Positions 40,560 through 53,263 of a stretch of 64,000 nt of DNA are shown in pieces. Source of the DNA: Eulemur rufifrons (Eukaryota; Chordata; Mammalia; Primates; Lemuridae). Location of the stretch: contig NC_090983.1 in assembly GCF_041146395.1 (NCBI RefSeq), forward strand, positions 63,681,501 to 63,745,500. Reading direction: 5' to 3'. The notes below the pieces were generated by a model, which made no database searches, was not told the origin of the DNA, and was given only the letters and a program-made list of their open reading frames with translations. Position 1 is the first letter of the stretch. Each line of letters begins with the position of its first letter. The translations under genes and the position numbers were made by a program.

Positions 40560-41200
40560 TTTTAAATTTACATTATTGTATATATCTTTCTACAACCTCA
40601 ATTTTTCTCAATATGTTTATAAGGTCTATTACCCATGTTGATATGTAGAATATAGTTCATTTCAATTGCTCCATAATATTGCATCATAACACATTTAGAC
40701 ATTTAAGTATTTCACAATTTTTCAATATTCCAAACAATGCTGTAACAATATCCTTAAACATGTCTCCTGATACACATGTATAAAAGTTTCTCTAAAGTGA
40801 ATAAATGGAATTGCTGGGTCATAGAAATTTGGGCATTTTCAACTTTACCAGATATTATTAAACTGCTCTCCAAAGTGATTTTAACCATTTACTAATTTAC
40901 TACATACAGTATGTTCATTTAACATGTATTTTATTGTCTACTATTTGTCAAGTAATGATCTAAGCACTGAGCTACCACCCCTAACCAACTCCCCCCCACA
41001 CACAAGAAAAAAAGCTTGAGAATTTCTATTTCCCTAAATTTATATTAACACTTAATTCAATAGGTTTTTTAAAAAAATAAATTTAATAGTTGTTTTAATT
41101 TTCATTTCCCTGATGTACAGTGATGTTGAATATATTTTCACATTCTTTTTCGCCAATCTTCTTCTATAAATTACCGTTTCATGTTCTTTTTTTAAATGAG
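40560..41200 (-). repeat. Old LINE fragment, minus orientation
   Basis: 'aatggaattgctgggtcatagaaatttgggcattttcaactttaccagat' and 'ctgctctccaaagtg' are complement of LINE 3'-region text. Confidence 0.5.
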
Positions 41201-41544
41201 GTTGTCTTTTTTTGTCTTACTGATTTGTGGTTTTCCTGATTATGATGCAAATGAAATGTATTGCAAGTATCTTCTCTCCCTCTTTTGCTTGTCTTTTATT
41301 TCTATTGTCTTTTTGGGACAAGAATTAGTCATACTGTCTTAAGGTAGTCAAATTATAAATTCTTTTGAGCTATACTTTTCTATCTTGAGGTCATAAAGAC
41401 ATACAATTTTCTTCCCAAAAAAAACTGGGATGAGAGAGGGTTATCTACTGTGCTCTTGATATGTTAACACGCTAGTTTATTTAATCTTTAATGTTAACCA
41501 TCTATGGTAGGTATTATTAATATCATTTTAAAGACATTTGGTAA

Positions 41545-43120
41545 CTGAATTTTTAAATATCTTTTTTGTGGTAAAAATATAACCAAAAGTGTTTTAACTA
41601 TCAAGTGAACAGTTCAGTGACATTAACACTGTTGTACAACCAGCACCACCATCTATCTCCAGAACTTTTTCACCCTTCCAAACTGAAATTCTGTACCTAG
41701 TAAATAATAACTTCCAATTACTCCCCTCTCCAAAGCCCATGGCAACCACCATTCTACCGTCTATCTCTACAAATATGACTACTCTAGGTACCTCATATAA
41801 GTGGAATCGTTAATATTTGTCCTTTTGTGTCTGGCTTATTTCACTCAGCATATCTTCTAGGTTCACTAATGCTACAGTATGTGTCACAGTTTCATTTCTT
41901 GAAAGCTGAATAATACTCAACTGTATGTACAGTTGGCCCTCCATATCTGCAAGTTCAGCATCTGCAGATTCAAGCAACCAGGGATCAAAAATATTTGGAA
42001 AAAATAAAAAATAGAAACAATATAATAAAAAAACCATTTTAAAACTGCAGTGTAACAACTACTTATATAACATTTACATTGAATTAGGTATTACAAGTAA
42101 TCTACAGATTATTTAAAGTATAAGGGAGAATATATGTAGGTTATATGCAAATACTACACCATTTTATATAAGGGAATTGAGCACCTGCAGGTTTTGCTTT
42201 TGCATGGGTCCTGGAACCAATCAGCCAAGCATACCAAGGGAAAACTGTATATACCACATTTAGCCATTCATCTGTTGATGGGCATTTGGGTGTTTCCATC
42301 TTTTGGCTACTACAAATAATGTTACTAAGGACAATGATATACAAATATCCTTTGGAGTCTCTGCTCTCAATTCTTTTGGGTATATAACCAGAATTGGAAT
42401 TGGTGGATCATGTGGCAATCCTATGTTTAACCTTTTGAGGAACCACCAAACTGTTTTCCATTATCAGTTGTACCATTTTACATTCCTACCATCAATGCAC
42501 AAGAGTTCTAATTTCTCTAATCCTCACCAACACTTATTTTGTTTTTGCTTTTTGGTACAATAGCTAGCCTAATTGGTATGTCCTCCAAAATTATAAAGTT
42601 TGATATCATATTTACATCTTCAACCCACCTGGTATACATTTTTGTGCAAAGAATAAGGCAGGAATCTAATTTTAGTTTCCCCCCATATTGAAAGCCACTT
42701 GCTTTAGCATCATTTAATGAATAGGCCTTTCCTTCCTCACTAAGTTTTAATGTCACCTATATTACAAACCAAGTTCCTATATATGCATGGGTATATTTCT
42801 CGGCATTCTATTTGATTATATTGACCTGCTCAACTATCTCTGGAATAATATAACACTACTTGAGTCATATAGCATTAAAATATATCTTCAAATTTGCTAG
42901 AGCAAATTTCATTTTCCTTTTTAGAAATTTCTTTGCTATTCTTGAACTTTTTTCCTATAGAAATTTTAGAATAATTGTCTAATTCCATGAAAATTCTGGT
43001 TGATATTTTTACTGGAACAATATTGAACTTACAATTAATTGGAGAGAACTGGCATATAATATTAAAACTCTTCATCCATGAAAACAATATTATTTCCTTA
43101 ATTATGTTTTCCCTTTTTTT
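41545..43120 (-). mobile_element. L1M 3' end, minus orientation, split by MER2
   Basis: 'cagttcagtgacattaacactgttgtacaaccagcaccacc', 'cttttgtgtctggcttatttcactcagcat' and 'gaggaaccaccaaactgttttcc' are the complement of an L1M 3' region. MER2 occupies 41930-42247 within it. Confidence 0.75.
41930..42247 (+). mobile_element. MER2 (Tigger-related)
   Basis: Starts CAGTTGGCCCTCCATATCTG and ends AAGGGAAAACTG, with TA at 41928-41929 and 42248-42249. This is the best-preserved of the three MER2 copies. Confidence 0.9.
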
Positions 43121-43802
43121 CTAGTCATTTTTTCCACTGCTATGTTAAATTAATCCTTTCTACAAAGCAGTAGACCAAAACCTAAGACAAATAATTGAAA
43201 CATTTCTATTCCAAGACCCACAACACAGAATCAGAAAAATCATTATTAGTTAATATACACAAAACCTGTACATTGTGAGGATTTGGGAGTTATAACAAAA
43301 TATCATATGCAATTCATGAAATTATTTTTTAAAATCTAGCCACCTGAAATGTAGCTTCGAAATGTGCATATCTCACCACATTCAGAAAGCCTTAGATCAC
43401 TCACCTATATAGTATTTTCCCTTAATTTTGCATCATGAAATTACTGAAATATGTATCAGAAAGACACAAACTGACAACTTACAGGCAATATAGGTCTGCT
43501 TTACATGTACTTAGTTTGGCCTACACTGTGTGTCTTAAAATAAAAATTGGGAGACCAAAACAATTAGGGGATTTCACAGAAATATCACAAGATTTCTGCC
43601 TTTGCTTTTAAAACTTACAGGACATATGTCATTCTTACTCAGGGACACAGCTAAAAGAGGCTCCATCTTCATGATTTTTTGATTACTAGGGCACGCAAAT
43701 CACACACTGATTCTTAAAGTTTCCACCTAAACGTGACATGTTATCACATTTCATTGGTCAAAGCAAGATCACAGTAAGGTTAACTTCAAAGATAATGTAA
43801 TA

Positions 43803-44936
43803 TTAGGTTATTAAGTATGCAATGCCCAAAATTTTCTTTACAGCAATTTTTGTGAAACCATGGATAAGTCAAAAGTTCACATAATTTTTGAATATGAGTT
43901 CCGTCGTGGAACCAATGGAGCTAAAAATATCAACAAGTGCTTGGGAAGGATGTGGCTAATAAACACACAGTATGTTGATGGTTTGAGAAGTTCCATTCTG
44001 GTGATTTTAATCTTGAAAATTAGCCCTGTGGGTGACCCAAGACCAAGATGATAATGATGAGCTGAAAACTATAGTGGAAGCAAATCCATCTCAACCTCAG
44101 CATAAATTAGCAGCAAGGTTTGATGTTACTATTCCAACAATATTAGACCATCTGAAACAAATCATCAAGGTAAAGAAGCTGGATAGATGGGTACCACATG
44201 AATTAAATGAGCATCAGGAGAGAAATCATCTGGAAGTTTGTTTTTCTTTGTTTTCACAACATAAAGACAAACCATTTCTATACCATATTGTTAAATGTGA
44301 TGAAAAATGGATTCTTTTTGACAATCACAAGTGTTTGGCACAGTAGTTAGATAAAGATGAAGTGCCGAAACATAGTCCAAAACTGAATATTCATCTAAAA
44401 AAGCTAATAGGGTCTGTTTGGTGGTCCAGTGCTGGTATTATTCACTATAGCTTCATGAAACCTGGTCAATCAGTTACAGTGGATGTCTACCGCAACCAAT
44501 TGGATGAAACAATTAGGATGCTTGTGATTAAGCAGCCGAGATTGTTCAACAGAGACAGGCCAATCCTCTTGCAAGACTACATGTCAGAAAAAAAATAACA
44601 CTGCTCAAACTACAGTGGCTGGACTTGGAAACTCTGTCATCCATCGTATTCACCAGACAGTGCACCAACTGACTAACCCTTCTTCCAGGCTTTGGACCAC
44701 TTCTTGCAAGGAAAAATATTCAATTCTCAGCAAGCTTTGGAAAATGCCTTTTACAATTTCATTGTCACTCACTCTCCAGGCTTCTTCACTGATGGCATAA
44801 GCAAGCTACTGTTAAGACGGCAAAACTGTGCCAATAGTTTGGGCACATACTTTAATTAATTGTACTGCTTCTTTTTTGAGATATAATAAACTACACTTTT
44901 GATTTGCAATCGGACATTTCATATTTAATGACCTAA
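43803..44936 (+). mobile_element. Mariner transposon relic, Hsmar2-like
   Basis: The left end TTAGGTTATTAAGTATGCAA and the right end, reversed, TTAGGTCATTAAATATGAAA are imperfect terminal inverted repeats. TA duplications lie at 43801-43802 and 44937-44938. The 1134-bp span is shorter than the roughly 1.3 kb of intact mammalian mariners, in line with internal deletions. The interior is a broken transposase (see the pseudogene entry). Confidence 0.92.
43860..44859 (+). pseudogene. Mariner transposase pseudogene
   Basis: Starts MDKSKVHIIFEYEFRRGTNG and reads the paired helix-turn-helix DNA-binding part. It is then interrupted by a deletion and frameshift before DNDELKTIVEA near 44050. The linker motif KKLDRWVPHELNEHQ and the WVPHEL box are preserved. 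All three catalytic aspartates of the DD34D triad are still encoded: CDEKW (44299-44301), LLQD (44575-44577) and SAPTD (44671-44673). A stop replaces Trp at 44344-44346, frame is lost around 44590-44635, and a stop follows the last Asp at 44674-44676. The tail ...NCANSLGTYFN ends at 44859. It resembles the transposase of human Hsmar2, not the Hsmar1 copy domesticated in SETMAR. No function is likely. Confidence 0.93.
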
Positions 44937-44984
44937 TATAATCCTACTATATTTCCGGACCATTGGAAGCCAGAAATAATCCAT

Positions 44985-45545
44985 AAAATTGATGGTTTTG
45001 CCTTTAATCCCTTCTCCTCTATCTATTCTCCAAACTACCACTAGAATTACTTTTCAAAAACACTGACTGAATCATCTCACAAGTCTACGAAGAAAAAAAT
45101 CTTCATTTCTGAAAAAGAAAAAAGAAAGAAGAATCTTCATGATGCTACATCTATGGGAAAAGAAGTAATAATTGCTAATCATTGCATTCAATACCTTCCA
45201 TAATCTACTAAGAACCCCTCTCCTAGCTTATTTTCCTAGTATTTCTCCCTATATTGCCTATTCTCCAGCCTTTCTGAATATGCCTTGGTATATATTTCAA
45301 AACTTAGCTCAAATGTCATCTCCTCAATTTAGTCTAATTTTTCCCTTTTTGTGAAAAGAAGCCTACCTCCACTATACTTACAAATCACATTATTTACAGT
45401 GAGCACTAGTTTTCACTCATTCAGTGTAGTTACTATGTGCCAGACACTTCCCCTGGGTTAAGTATGGATGTTCTTGTTCATCTTGGTATTCCCTACAGTA
45501 TAACACCTGACACACAGAAACTCAAAATATTGGCCTAAGAAATTA
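44985..45545 (+). repeat. L2 3' end
   Basis: 'ctcaaatgtcatctcctcaatttagtctaa', 'tcacattatttacagtgagcact' and 'ctacagtataacacctgacacac' follow L2 from the ORF2 tail to the 3' end. Confidence 0.65.
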
Positions 45546-45801
45546 AAATTGAAGACGAGGTACTAAATGCCACTGACATTTTACCTAATTAAAATAAAAT
45601 TTAAAAACTAAATTTGAAATCTAAAACTATTATTTTAATAAGACTAATAAAACATCTATTTGTTTCTGCTTCAAACTACTGATAAGTTATACTAAAGTGG
45701 TGGACTGTGGACTAATTCAATTTTTTTAGCCTACCACCACTCACATATTAACATTTTAAAATGTGATATTACAAAAAATAAAACTTTAAAGTTGCTTTGT
45801 A

Positions 45802-45921
45802 GGTATGGACACCATATGAGAACTAGGAAAAGGTAGCATGATAAAAAACAAATGGAAAAGAAAGTTTCAAGATAGTGTGGAATACTGAAGTCTAGTTAAA
45901 AGAGAACTTAAAGTAGGTCAA
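45802..45921 (+). repeat. Copy 1 of a 120-bp direct duplication
   Basis: Begins GGTATGGACACCATATGAGA and ends AAAGTAGGTCAA. It matches 48286-48409 at roughly five of six positions; flanks do not match. Confidence 0.85.
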
Positions 45922-46699
45922 CAGACTTGGCAATTTTGATCAATTCCAGTATAGTGATAAAAGAGGAGAACAGAATATAGTCTCACGACAGTAAAGAAGT
46001 AGAATATGTGAATTTAAGGTATTATTTCAGGAATTCTAGAAATAAATGGAAGATAAGATTTAATGGCAGGATGCAGCAGAGTTTTACTTTTTGTATACAT
46101 GAGATTTTGACATTTTTGTAGTCAAAGAAATGAGTCAGTGGAGATAAGCAAGGTTTCAAGAGAACAGGATCAAAGAATAAGTAGAAAGATTACTATTGGA
46201 AAAGAGAAAAGTTACCTCCTACTTAAAGAAAGCTAAGAGGCTAGAATGGATAGAGACTTTATTTACAAGTTCCTTTTTTACCTAGTATCCCTAGTATAAC
46301 TCCCAAATAAAACCACCAAGCCCAAGTGACCTCACAAACAATGAAATATCAGTATCCACTATAACACTGGTATGCCTGTATTATTACTGTGAACTCCTCC
46401 ATTAAAAAAAATGGCCAATTGGCACACAGAGCAAAGCTTGAATACCTTCTTACTGCATTATGCCTACATATTGGATCATGTCTCTTGGAAACAGGACACA
46501 AAATCAGTGTCAAATAATGGCACAAGAAAAATTCAAATGCAATAATTATGTCCACACAAATAATGTAGTCAAGGCTGAAAACAAATAATAACATCTGGTC
46601 TTTATCCTGGGTTTTTGGCACAAAGCCTCAAAAACTCTTCGAATTTCCTTAGTGATAAGAGTATCTTTGTTATGCTAATGAAGTAACACAAAGTAGGCC

Positions 46700-47290
46700 C
46701 CTAGATAGCTTATGGAGGAGGGCTGATGACCACAAAGACCAACAATGTGATTAGAGGGTTGAAACTGAGCTTCGGCCATTTCTGAGGAAGGAAGAGAGGC
46801 TGGAGACTTGAGTTCAATCACATGGCCAATGATTTAATTGATCATGCCCATGTAATGAAGTCCCAATAACACGGAAGCTACACTGAAACAGATGAAGCTT
46901 CCTGGCTGGTGAATTCACTGATGTGTAGGGAGCGTGCCCTAATTCCATGAGGAGAGGGCACAGAAGCTCTGTATTTCCTTCCAGATATTGTCCTATGTGT
47001 TTTCATTTTACTGGGCTCCTAATCTGTATCCTTGATAATAAAATTATAATCATAAGTATAGTGCTTTCTTGAGTTCTGTGAATTTTTCTAGTGAATTATC
47101 AAACCTGAAGGTGTCATGGGGACATCCAAACCTATAGTGAGATCAAAGCGTCGGTCAAAAACGTGGATGCCTTAGGGACACCTGAAGTGTGGCTACCATC
47201 TGAAGTAAAGGCAGTCTTGTGAAGGACTGAGCCTTTAACTTGTGGAGTCTGATACTAACTCTGAGTTAATGTCACAGCTGTATTGCAGCA
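46700..47290 (+). repeat. LTR-like repeat (ERV class uncertain)
   Basis: 'ggctggagacttgagttcaatcacatggccaatgatttaat', 'gatgaagcttcctggctggtgaa', 'gataataaaattataatc' (a candidate polyadenylation region) and 'ggcagtcttgtgaaggactgagcc' follow a known human interspersed LTR-like repeat whose name I cannot recall safely. No internal retroviral genes adjoin it. Confidence 0.45.
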
Positions 47291-48285
47291 TATCCAATTA
47301 AGAGTGAAAGAAAAATGTCTTTAAGCCAATAAAGCAGCAACTGTTGAACACTGTTAAGAAAAAAAAGTCTTGAACATTTCTTACATCAAAGTTAGGTTAT
47401 TCACACAGACAATGATTTAAGATGGCCTATTCAACTCATAAAATATCCATGGTTCTCATTATTCAATCAAGGAAATAAATTCTTGAAAAGTAATAAAAGT
47501 CTACTTAACTCTTACGGTTAAAGAATCACAAAGGGACTCTCAAGAAATTATATAAGGTCCTTACCTGTTCTGCTCCTATCTATTCCCACATCTTAAAAGG
47601 ACCATCTGCCAACTTACCAGCAGAAGACCTCCTCCTATTTGTGACAGAATTCTGACTTTTCCATTATATGGTAAGATATTAACATTTCCCACTGATTTTT
47701 TGAGGGAAAGACCAACTTATGTCCCCTTTTCCACTACTACTGGTTGCTAAGCCTTATGTAATGAAAAGACAGCTATAATCAATCCAAAGATCTTCAACTT
47801 CTTATTAAAAATAAACAATACCCTTAACATTTCATTCTCATTTATTCAAAAAATGCACTTAACATTTCATGTTGCAGAAGTAACACTGTAAGTATTTGTC
47901 AAATCAGTTCTAGAACAAGAGTAAAATAAAATTTCAGGGAAAAAAATAACTGAATACCTAGTATTTTATAAGAGAGATACCACAGAAATAAGAACTCCAC
48001 AAATTATTCCTTTAAGAGGTTGTCATCTAATTGACGAGATGATATATATATTTGAAATAAGATTCTTAAGTAACATATTTTTAAATTCAAAGAGACAAAC
48101 TGAGGACACAAGGGCTGATTAAATAATCAGAAATCAATGAGATTATTATATAAACATTTAGCTTTCCACTTTATACAATGGTTTGCAGTGGTCACTGAGA
48201 TATGATACAGTTCAATTTGTGGTCAGCAAAACTATTATTTCACATCCAGCAATTCTGCAGCATGGATGTCTAAGACAGATATATT

Positions 48286-48409
48286 GGTATGGACACTATA
48301 ATGAGAACGAGAAAAAGGAAGCATGATAAAAGCTAATGGAAGAGAAAGTTTTAAGATAGTAAGTGTGAAATATTGAAGTCTAGTTAAAAGAGAAATAAAA
48401 GTAGGTCAA
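48286..48409 (+). repeat. Copy 2 of a 120-bp direct duplication
   Basis: Begins GGTATGGACACTATAATGAG and ends AAAGTAGGTCAA. See 45802-45921. Confidence 0.85.
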
Positions 48410-49246
48410 TTTATTCTATCTGTGCTTAAGGTAAGTTATTTCAGTATTTAAATGTGATGCAATTTTCCTTAAGAATGCTAAGGCAACGTCTTTACCTAGA
48501 ATTATTTACAATTATTTGCAGGTAAATTTACAGTACCTACATACAATCTCAGTTCACTCCTGACATTTTTACATGTCTTAACATTATTACTAATTTCAGA
48601 ATAAATTGGAGAAAATCTAGAAGTGATCTAGAATATTTACAAAAGAATAGAAGCAGCTTAAGGGTCGAGTTCAGAGAGGCATAGGTCTCTTGAGAGAATG
48701 GGTTACAAATACGTTACAAAAATGAAGAATCATGAAGAAACTGGTTGACAGCAAAGAAACACGAGAAATAATCTAAACATGAGGAATAAAACTAACAAAA
48801 GTGAATGAAAAATAATAGGAATTTATTCAAGGATGCAACATAGTGTCACAAAAAAATTCTCAACTTCTAAAAGTAATAAACCATGATATACTTAATTAAA
48901 GAGTCCTTATAAAAATGCCTCAATAAGATTGAGAATTTCAAGAAGTCTCAATCGAAAACTGTGTTTCTTATACTAAATATAAATTACTTTCAATAAAGAA
49001 AAAGAAAGTCATTGATAGTGAAATAGAAATAAGGGAAAGCTGGCGACAAAAAGGGTTCTAAAAGGGGGTTATAAAAATATTTTCTAATAAAATACATTAC
49101 AAAAAAGTCTCAGGAAGGGTACAACACACAGTCATCTCTTGTGTTAATATTAAGCAAATGGATGACTGCAAAGGTAATCAATGTAGAATTTAAAAGAGGC
49201 AGAAATTATTCTTTAGCTGAAAGCAGAAAGAATATCCTACAGTAGA

Positions 49247-49415
49247 AGCTGGTACATGGTCACACGTGCCTATGGTCCCAGCTACTGGGGAGGCTAAGAC
49301 AGGAGGACCGCTTGAGCCCAGGAGTCCCAGGCTGCAGTGTGCTATGATGGCACCTGTGAATAGCCACTGCTCTCCAGCCTGGGCTATAGAGCAAGACCCT
49401 ATCTCTTTAAAAACA
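49247..49415 (+). mobile_element. Free Alu monomer (FLAM-type, 7SL-derived)
   Basis: A single arm only: 'ggtcccagctactggggaggc', 'ggctgcagtgtgctatgatgg', then 'cctgtgaatagccactgctctccagcctgggc'. The 'cctgtgaatagccactgc' string belongs to 7SL RNA and to the earliest free monomers but is lost in dimeric Alus, so this is an ancient FLAM-A/FAM-type fossil. The 7SL-specific central region is missing. Confidence 0.8.
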
Positions 49416-50044
49416 ACAATAGCAAAAAGAAGTGAATATCCTGAGACAGAAATCTATCTAGAGGACATTTGCCCAGCAGCATGGAACAAGATAAGTGATG
49501 ATAGTATTAACACAACTGACAACTGAAAGGTCATTTAAAAAGATTATAAAAAAAACCCTATATGTACCAAATTTTAAGGAAAAAAGGTATTATTAATTCA
49601 TCTATGCATCATAATTATTACCAGCAATGTACTAGTGTTAAGACCACATACACAAACATTCTATGGGTCTACAGAAACATTTTCTGGATCTGGCAAACGG
49701 TATGTCATGTTTACTTTTTCATGTGTTACATCTAAAATTTATATTGTAAACCTAGAAATAACGTATTTTGAGTTCTTTTTTCCCTAAAAGGCAATTTGAT
49801 AATCTCATATATTCCAAAATTTTAAGCAAAGCGAATAGAGAAAAATTCTTATTCCCAGGAAAAAGTAAATTAAAATAGAAAATGTTTTCCACATGTTATT
49901 TAGCATTACAAACAGCAATAAGGTAAGCTTCTTGCCATAAAGCTATCTGTCAGGTGATTTTTCTTAGGGGTGATTTCATTCTCTTTGGCTAAATACAGAA
50001 AGGGTCATAGTTTACAAAGAAATACTCAGAGTCTATATACTAAC

Positions 50045-50092
50045 CTGGCCCAGTCCAGGCATACCTCCTCCAAGTCTAAGAAGTCTGTCCAT
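50045..50092 (-). CDS. PSMD14: PSMD14 exon 2 coding part (residues 1-16, start codon)
   Basis: The minus strand reads MDRLLRLGGGMPGLGQ, the exact N-terminus of PSMD14, and joins in phase 0 to exon 3 (GPPTDAP...). The donor GTTAGT follows at 50044-50039. The exon extends four untranslated bases beyond the ATG (to 50096), where the acceptor TTTCTGTTTTCTAG ends. The start codon context is AAATATGG, with A at -3 and G at +4, so it is a strong initiation site. The residue identity plus both splice sites make this assignment firm even though the exon is only 52 nt and lies 47 kb from the next coding exon. Confidence 0.97.
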
Positions 50093-51289
50093 ATTTCTAG
50101 AAAACAGAAACAAAAGAAAACGTTCCTAAGCACAAAAGTGTTTACTCAATTGCTATCTATATAATTCACCTTCAGTCACTCAGTATGTCAAAAATATTGG
50201 TGGTAATTACAACACAACATCAGACTTCCTGTTAATTAACACCACATATTAATTCAAGAAGCTGTCTTCCATGCTAATTAACAGACCTTATTTTACTGCT
50301 TTGGTTTTGGGTTATCCCCAGTTTTAAAGACAAGCAATCTTAGCATACTTTCAAAACTTTGCAATCATTAAGTTAATTATATTTTCTTATTGTTATCTAA
50401 TAAAGCACCTGAATAAGGAAAAAGTGCCTGAAATGCTTATCATATGTATGATTGAATTTCCTTCAATTTGTCCAGAGTATACAAATAAAAAACCTCACTT
50501 TTAAATTAAATTTTAACATCCTCATTAGTAAGTTCTGTGCTAATTAACTTACAGCTTGTCAGTTATCATCAAAACTACATGTGAAAGACATTGTGAGCAG
50601 ATTATGGATCTCTGAATTAGCATCAAAGGCTTTTTTAAAATGAACTCATTATACTAAAAGAAATACTATAGCGTAAACATTAAATGCGTTAAGATAGTGT
50701 CCTAGAACTTACACAGATATTTTGTGTTATTTCAGATGTTGTGGAAATATACACCTTTTTCACTAAGGAAATTCAGCTGCCATTCTCAATTATCATTTCA
50801 GAGTAGATAGATATGAAGAGGATCAACTGTGAAATATCAATCTGATTTATTTTTAATGTTTAGAATAACTACAGAAGATAATCTTATAAGCTTGAAAAAC
50901 TTAGAAAAAACTAAGAAAAGAAATAGCAAGTGTATTATATAACCTTATAATCAAATTATAAAAATTAATAGCAGTACAACTACTTAACAAATGCAATAAA
51001 GCATTGTTTTCTACTTGAAAATTGCTACTATGCTGTGAAATTTCTCTTCTTCCTAAGTATATGCTTTAGAAAATGGTTTCATTACAAATTATATTCTAAA
51101 TTAGATGTTAACAGATTAGCTTCACCATTAATCCATGTTATTTTACTAGTTACAACTGCTATACAAACTAAAACTCAATAATGTACTTATGATTAGCATA
51201 TTACTGCCTAAATATGTTTGTTGAATCCTGGCAACAACTTAATCCTGCTAATATTTAACAATGTTAATATGGCAAGCTTTATTCAAACC

Positions 51290-51560
51290 CACATATAGAA
51301 AAGAACACAAATGATACAGCCATGGAATTGTGACAAAGTGAATACACCCATGTAACCATCACCTAGCTCAAGAAACAGAACATTATCTGCACCTCAGAAA
51401 TGCTGCTGAAGTTCCCTTCCAGTCTCTTGTGGTAAAATTCCAACTCCTAACGGCACAGATTAGTTCTGCTGTTTTTGAATTTTGTATAAATGGAATCTCA
51501 TACTTTTTGTGTCTGGCTTGTTTAACATAACATAATGTGTGTGAGATTCACAATTTTAAA
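51290..51560 (-). repeat. L1M 3' untranslated fragment, minus orientation
   Basis: 'aaagtgaatacacccatgtaaccatcacctagctcaagaaacagaacatt' and 'tttttgtgtctggcttgttt' are complement of an L1M 3' end. Confidence 0.65.
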
Positions 51561-53263
51561 AATTCATTTTTAAAAATGAAACGGCAAATAAGAAAACTTG
51601 ATAGTCCAGACAAAATTTCCACTTCACAATCTTAACTCATCCTCCTAAGAGCAACATTTACAAATAAAATCTCCAGAAAATTCTCATTAAAATTACTCAA
51701 CTGAAATATGACATTCAATACATAGCACTTTTTAAAGGCTGCAGACAGAAAAAAAAAATCCTGTATATATTATAAGATTAAAGACATTTCTCTAAAATAC
51801 ATTACCAAAGAATAAAAAAATTTCTTTTGGATCATTTCAAGCTTATAAACCTAAAGAACCAATAGGAAAAAAAAAAAACAACAACATACAGTATACTTTA
51901 GAACATACACATTCTAGGCCAAAGTTGATTCCCAGCTGTGTTCAGCTTTTCTATTTCCCCTCTGTTGTTTCTGATGACTTTACACAGACTCCAGATGCTG
52001 TGAATATACATGAGTGATGTGGGAAGCAGAGGGAAAGAAAATCTGACAGGTCAAATTTTTTTTTTATCAAAATTAGACGTCTCAGCAAACAGGAAAAACA
52101 TTTAACAAATTAAAACATTTAAGACAGCCAGGGTTGATAAAAATACTAAATTTGGAAGTAAAATATATTGATAAATGTTCTAAATCACACTAGTTTTTAA
52201 AATCTGGTTATCTATCACACATAGTCATAATTGGATGTCTGTTTAAAATAATACATTTTCGTAGTATCTCTTTATCATATCCTGAAAGAATAGTTAAACA
52301 TAAAATACATTCTTAAACCTCACCTGATCAGTAACTATAACTCTTAAGCTTCAATTTGTTGAGGAGTTTGACAAATTTCTTCTTAACACAAGCTCTTGCT
52401 AATTCTGGCAGGTATAATTTCCCAGGTATTTTTTTTCTCTTTCTCTCCTAAAAAAAGGTAAATAAAATAATATACAATTATTTTGATAATTAAGAAGGAA
52501 ATTTTTACACCAAAATTTTTAGAAGAATCAAAATTCCTAAAAATGAATTCGATATCAAAACCACTTTTTAATAATCATTTCCTGAGAGTATGGAATGATC
52601 TACCATCGCAGGGAGCTAAAGAATATAGCCCTGTCTGAAGATTTTGTTTGTATATTTCTCTCTTGAGCACTAACTTTGAAGATTGATATTTCATAAGTTT
52701 TAGCCTTTCTAGAGGTCTTTCAAAGAACAAAAAGAAAATTTACTTATATTTTTAAATAGAACAAAATTCATAATTTAACGCAATTACTATAGGGGTTCAT
52801 TACACCATTATTACAAACCTATGATGTATTATAGAACATTAGTGATATTAATTTCTTATTTCTTGAAGGTTTGCTATTTTATCATCCTAGGAATTAGTTC
52901 ATCATTTCTTAATTACTCCCAATTATGACAAAAAAAGACAAAAATAATTCAATGGAAGAGTAAGAATTGTCTAAAATAATGCAATAAATTATACCTATTA
53001 CATCATCCTTCAGTTCTTATTGCGTTGGTCAAAGCATTGATTCAAGTTTCAAAAAGATGTAAAACGCTAGAGACAGCGTCTTTGTAGTCTTTTTTTCTTT
53101 TTAGCTTTCACTGAACACAGTTGAGAATTCAGATTTTTTTATTTGCCACCCATAATGGCAAAGGGAGGGAAAGTTTCACGATTATTAGAGAATCGCAATG
53201 TACATGCAAAGGAGACATATAACAGCACTTTAGTCTAGAATATATATAACCGATAGTACAAAC

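Larger units (their letters stand above)
2799..50044 (-). other. PSMD14: PSMD14 intron 2 (about 47.2 kb)
   Basis: Runs from the donor GTTAGT at 50044-50039 to the acceptor TTCCTAG ending at 2799. It holds most of the transposon fossils of this window. No coding exon is expected inside, because exon 2 and exon 3 products join without a gap (…PGLGQ-GPPTD…). Segments with no recognised repeat or gene: 2799-4385, 11041-11400, 11600-13335, 13676-17700, 20640-23150, 32140-33190, 35020-37050, 37290-38640, 38870-39850, 45560-45800, 45930-46690 and 47300-48280. Short conserved elements cannot be excluded there. Confidence 0.9.

Noticed and set aside
44032..44346. Possible domesticated mariner gene
   Set aside because: The open segment is just one frame of a transposase broken by deletions, a frame loss and two stops; SETMAR-type fusion is not present.
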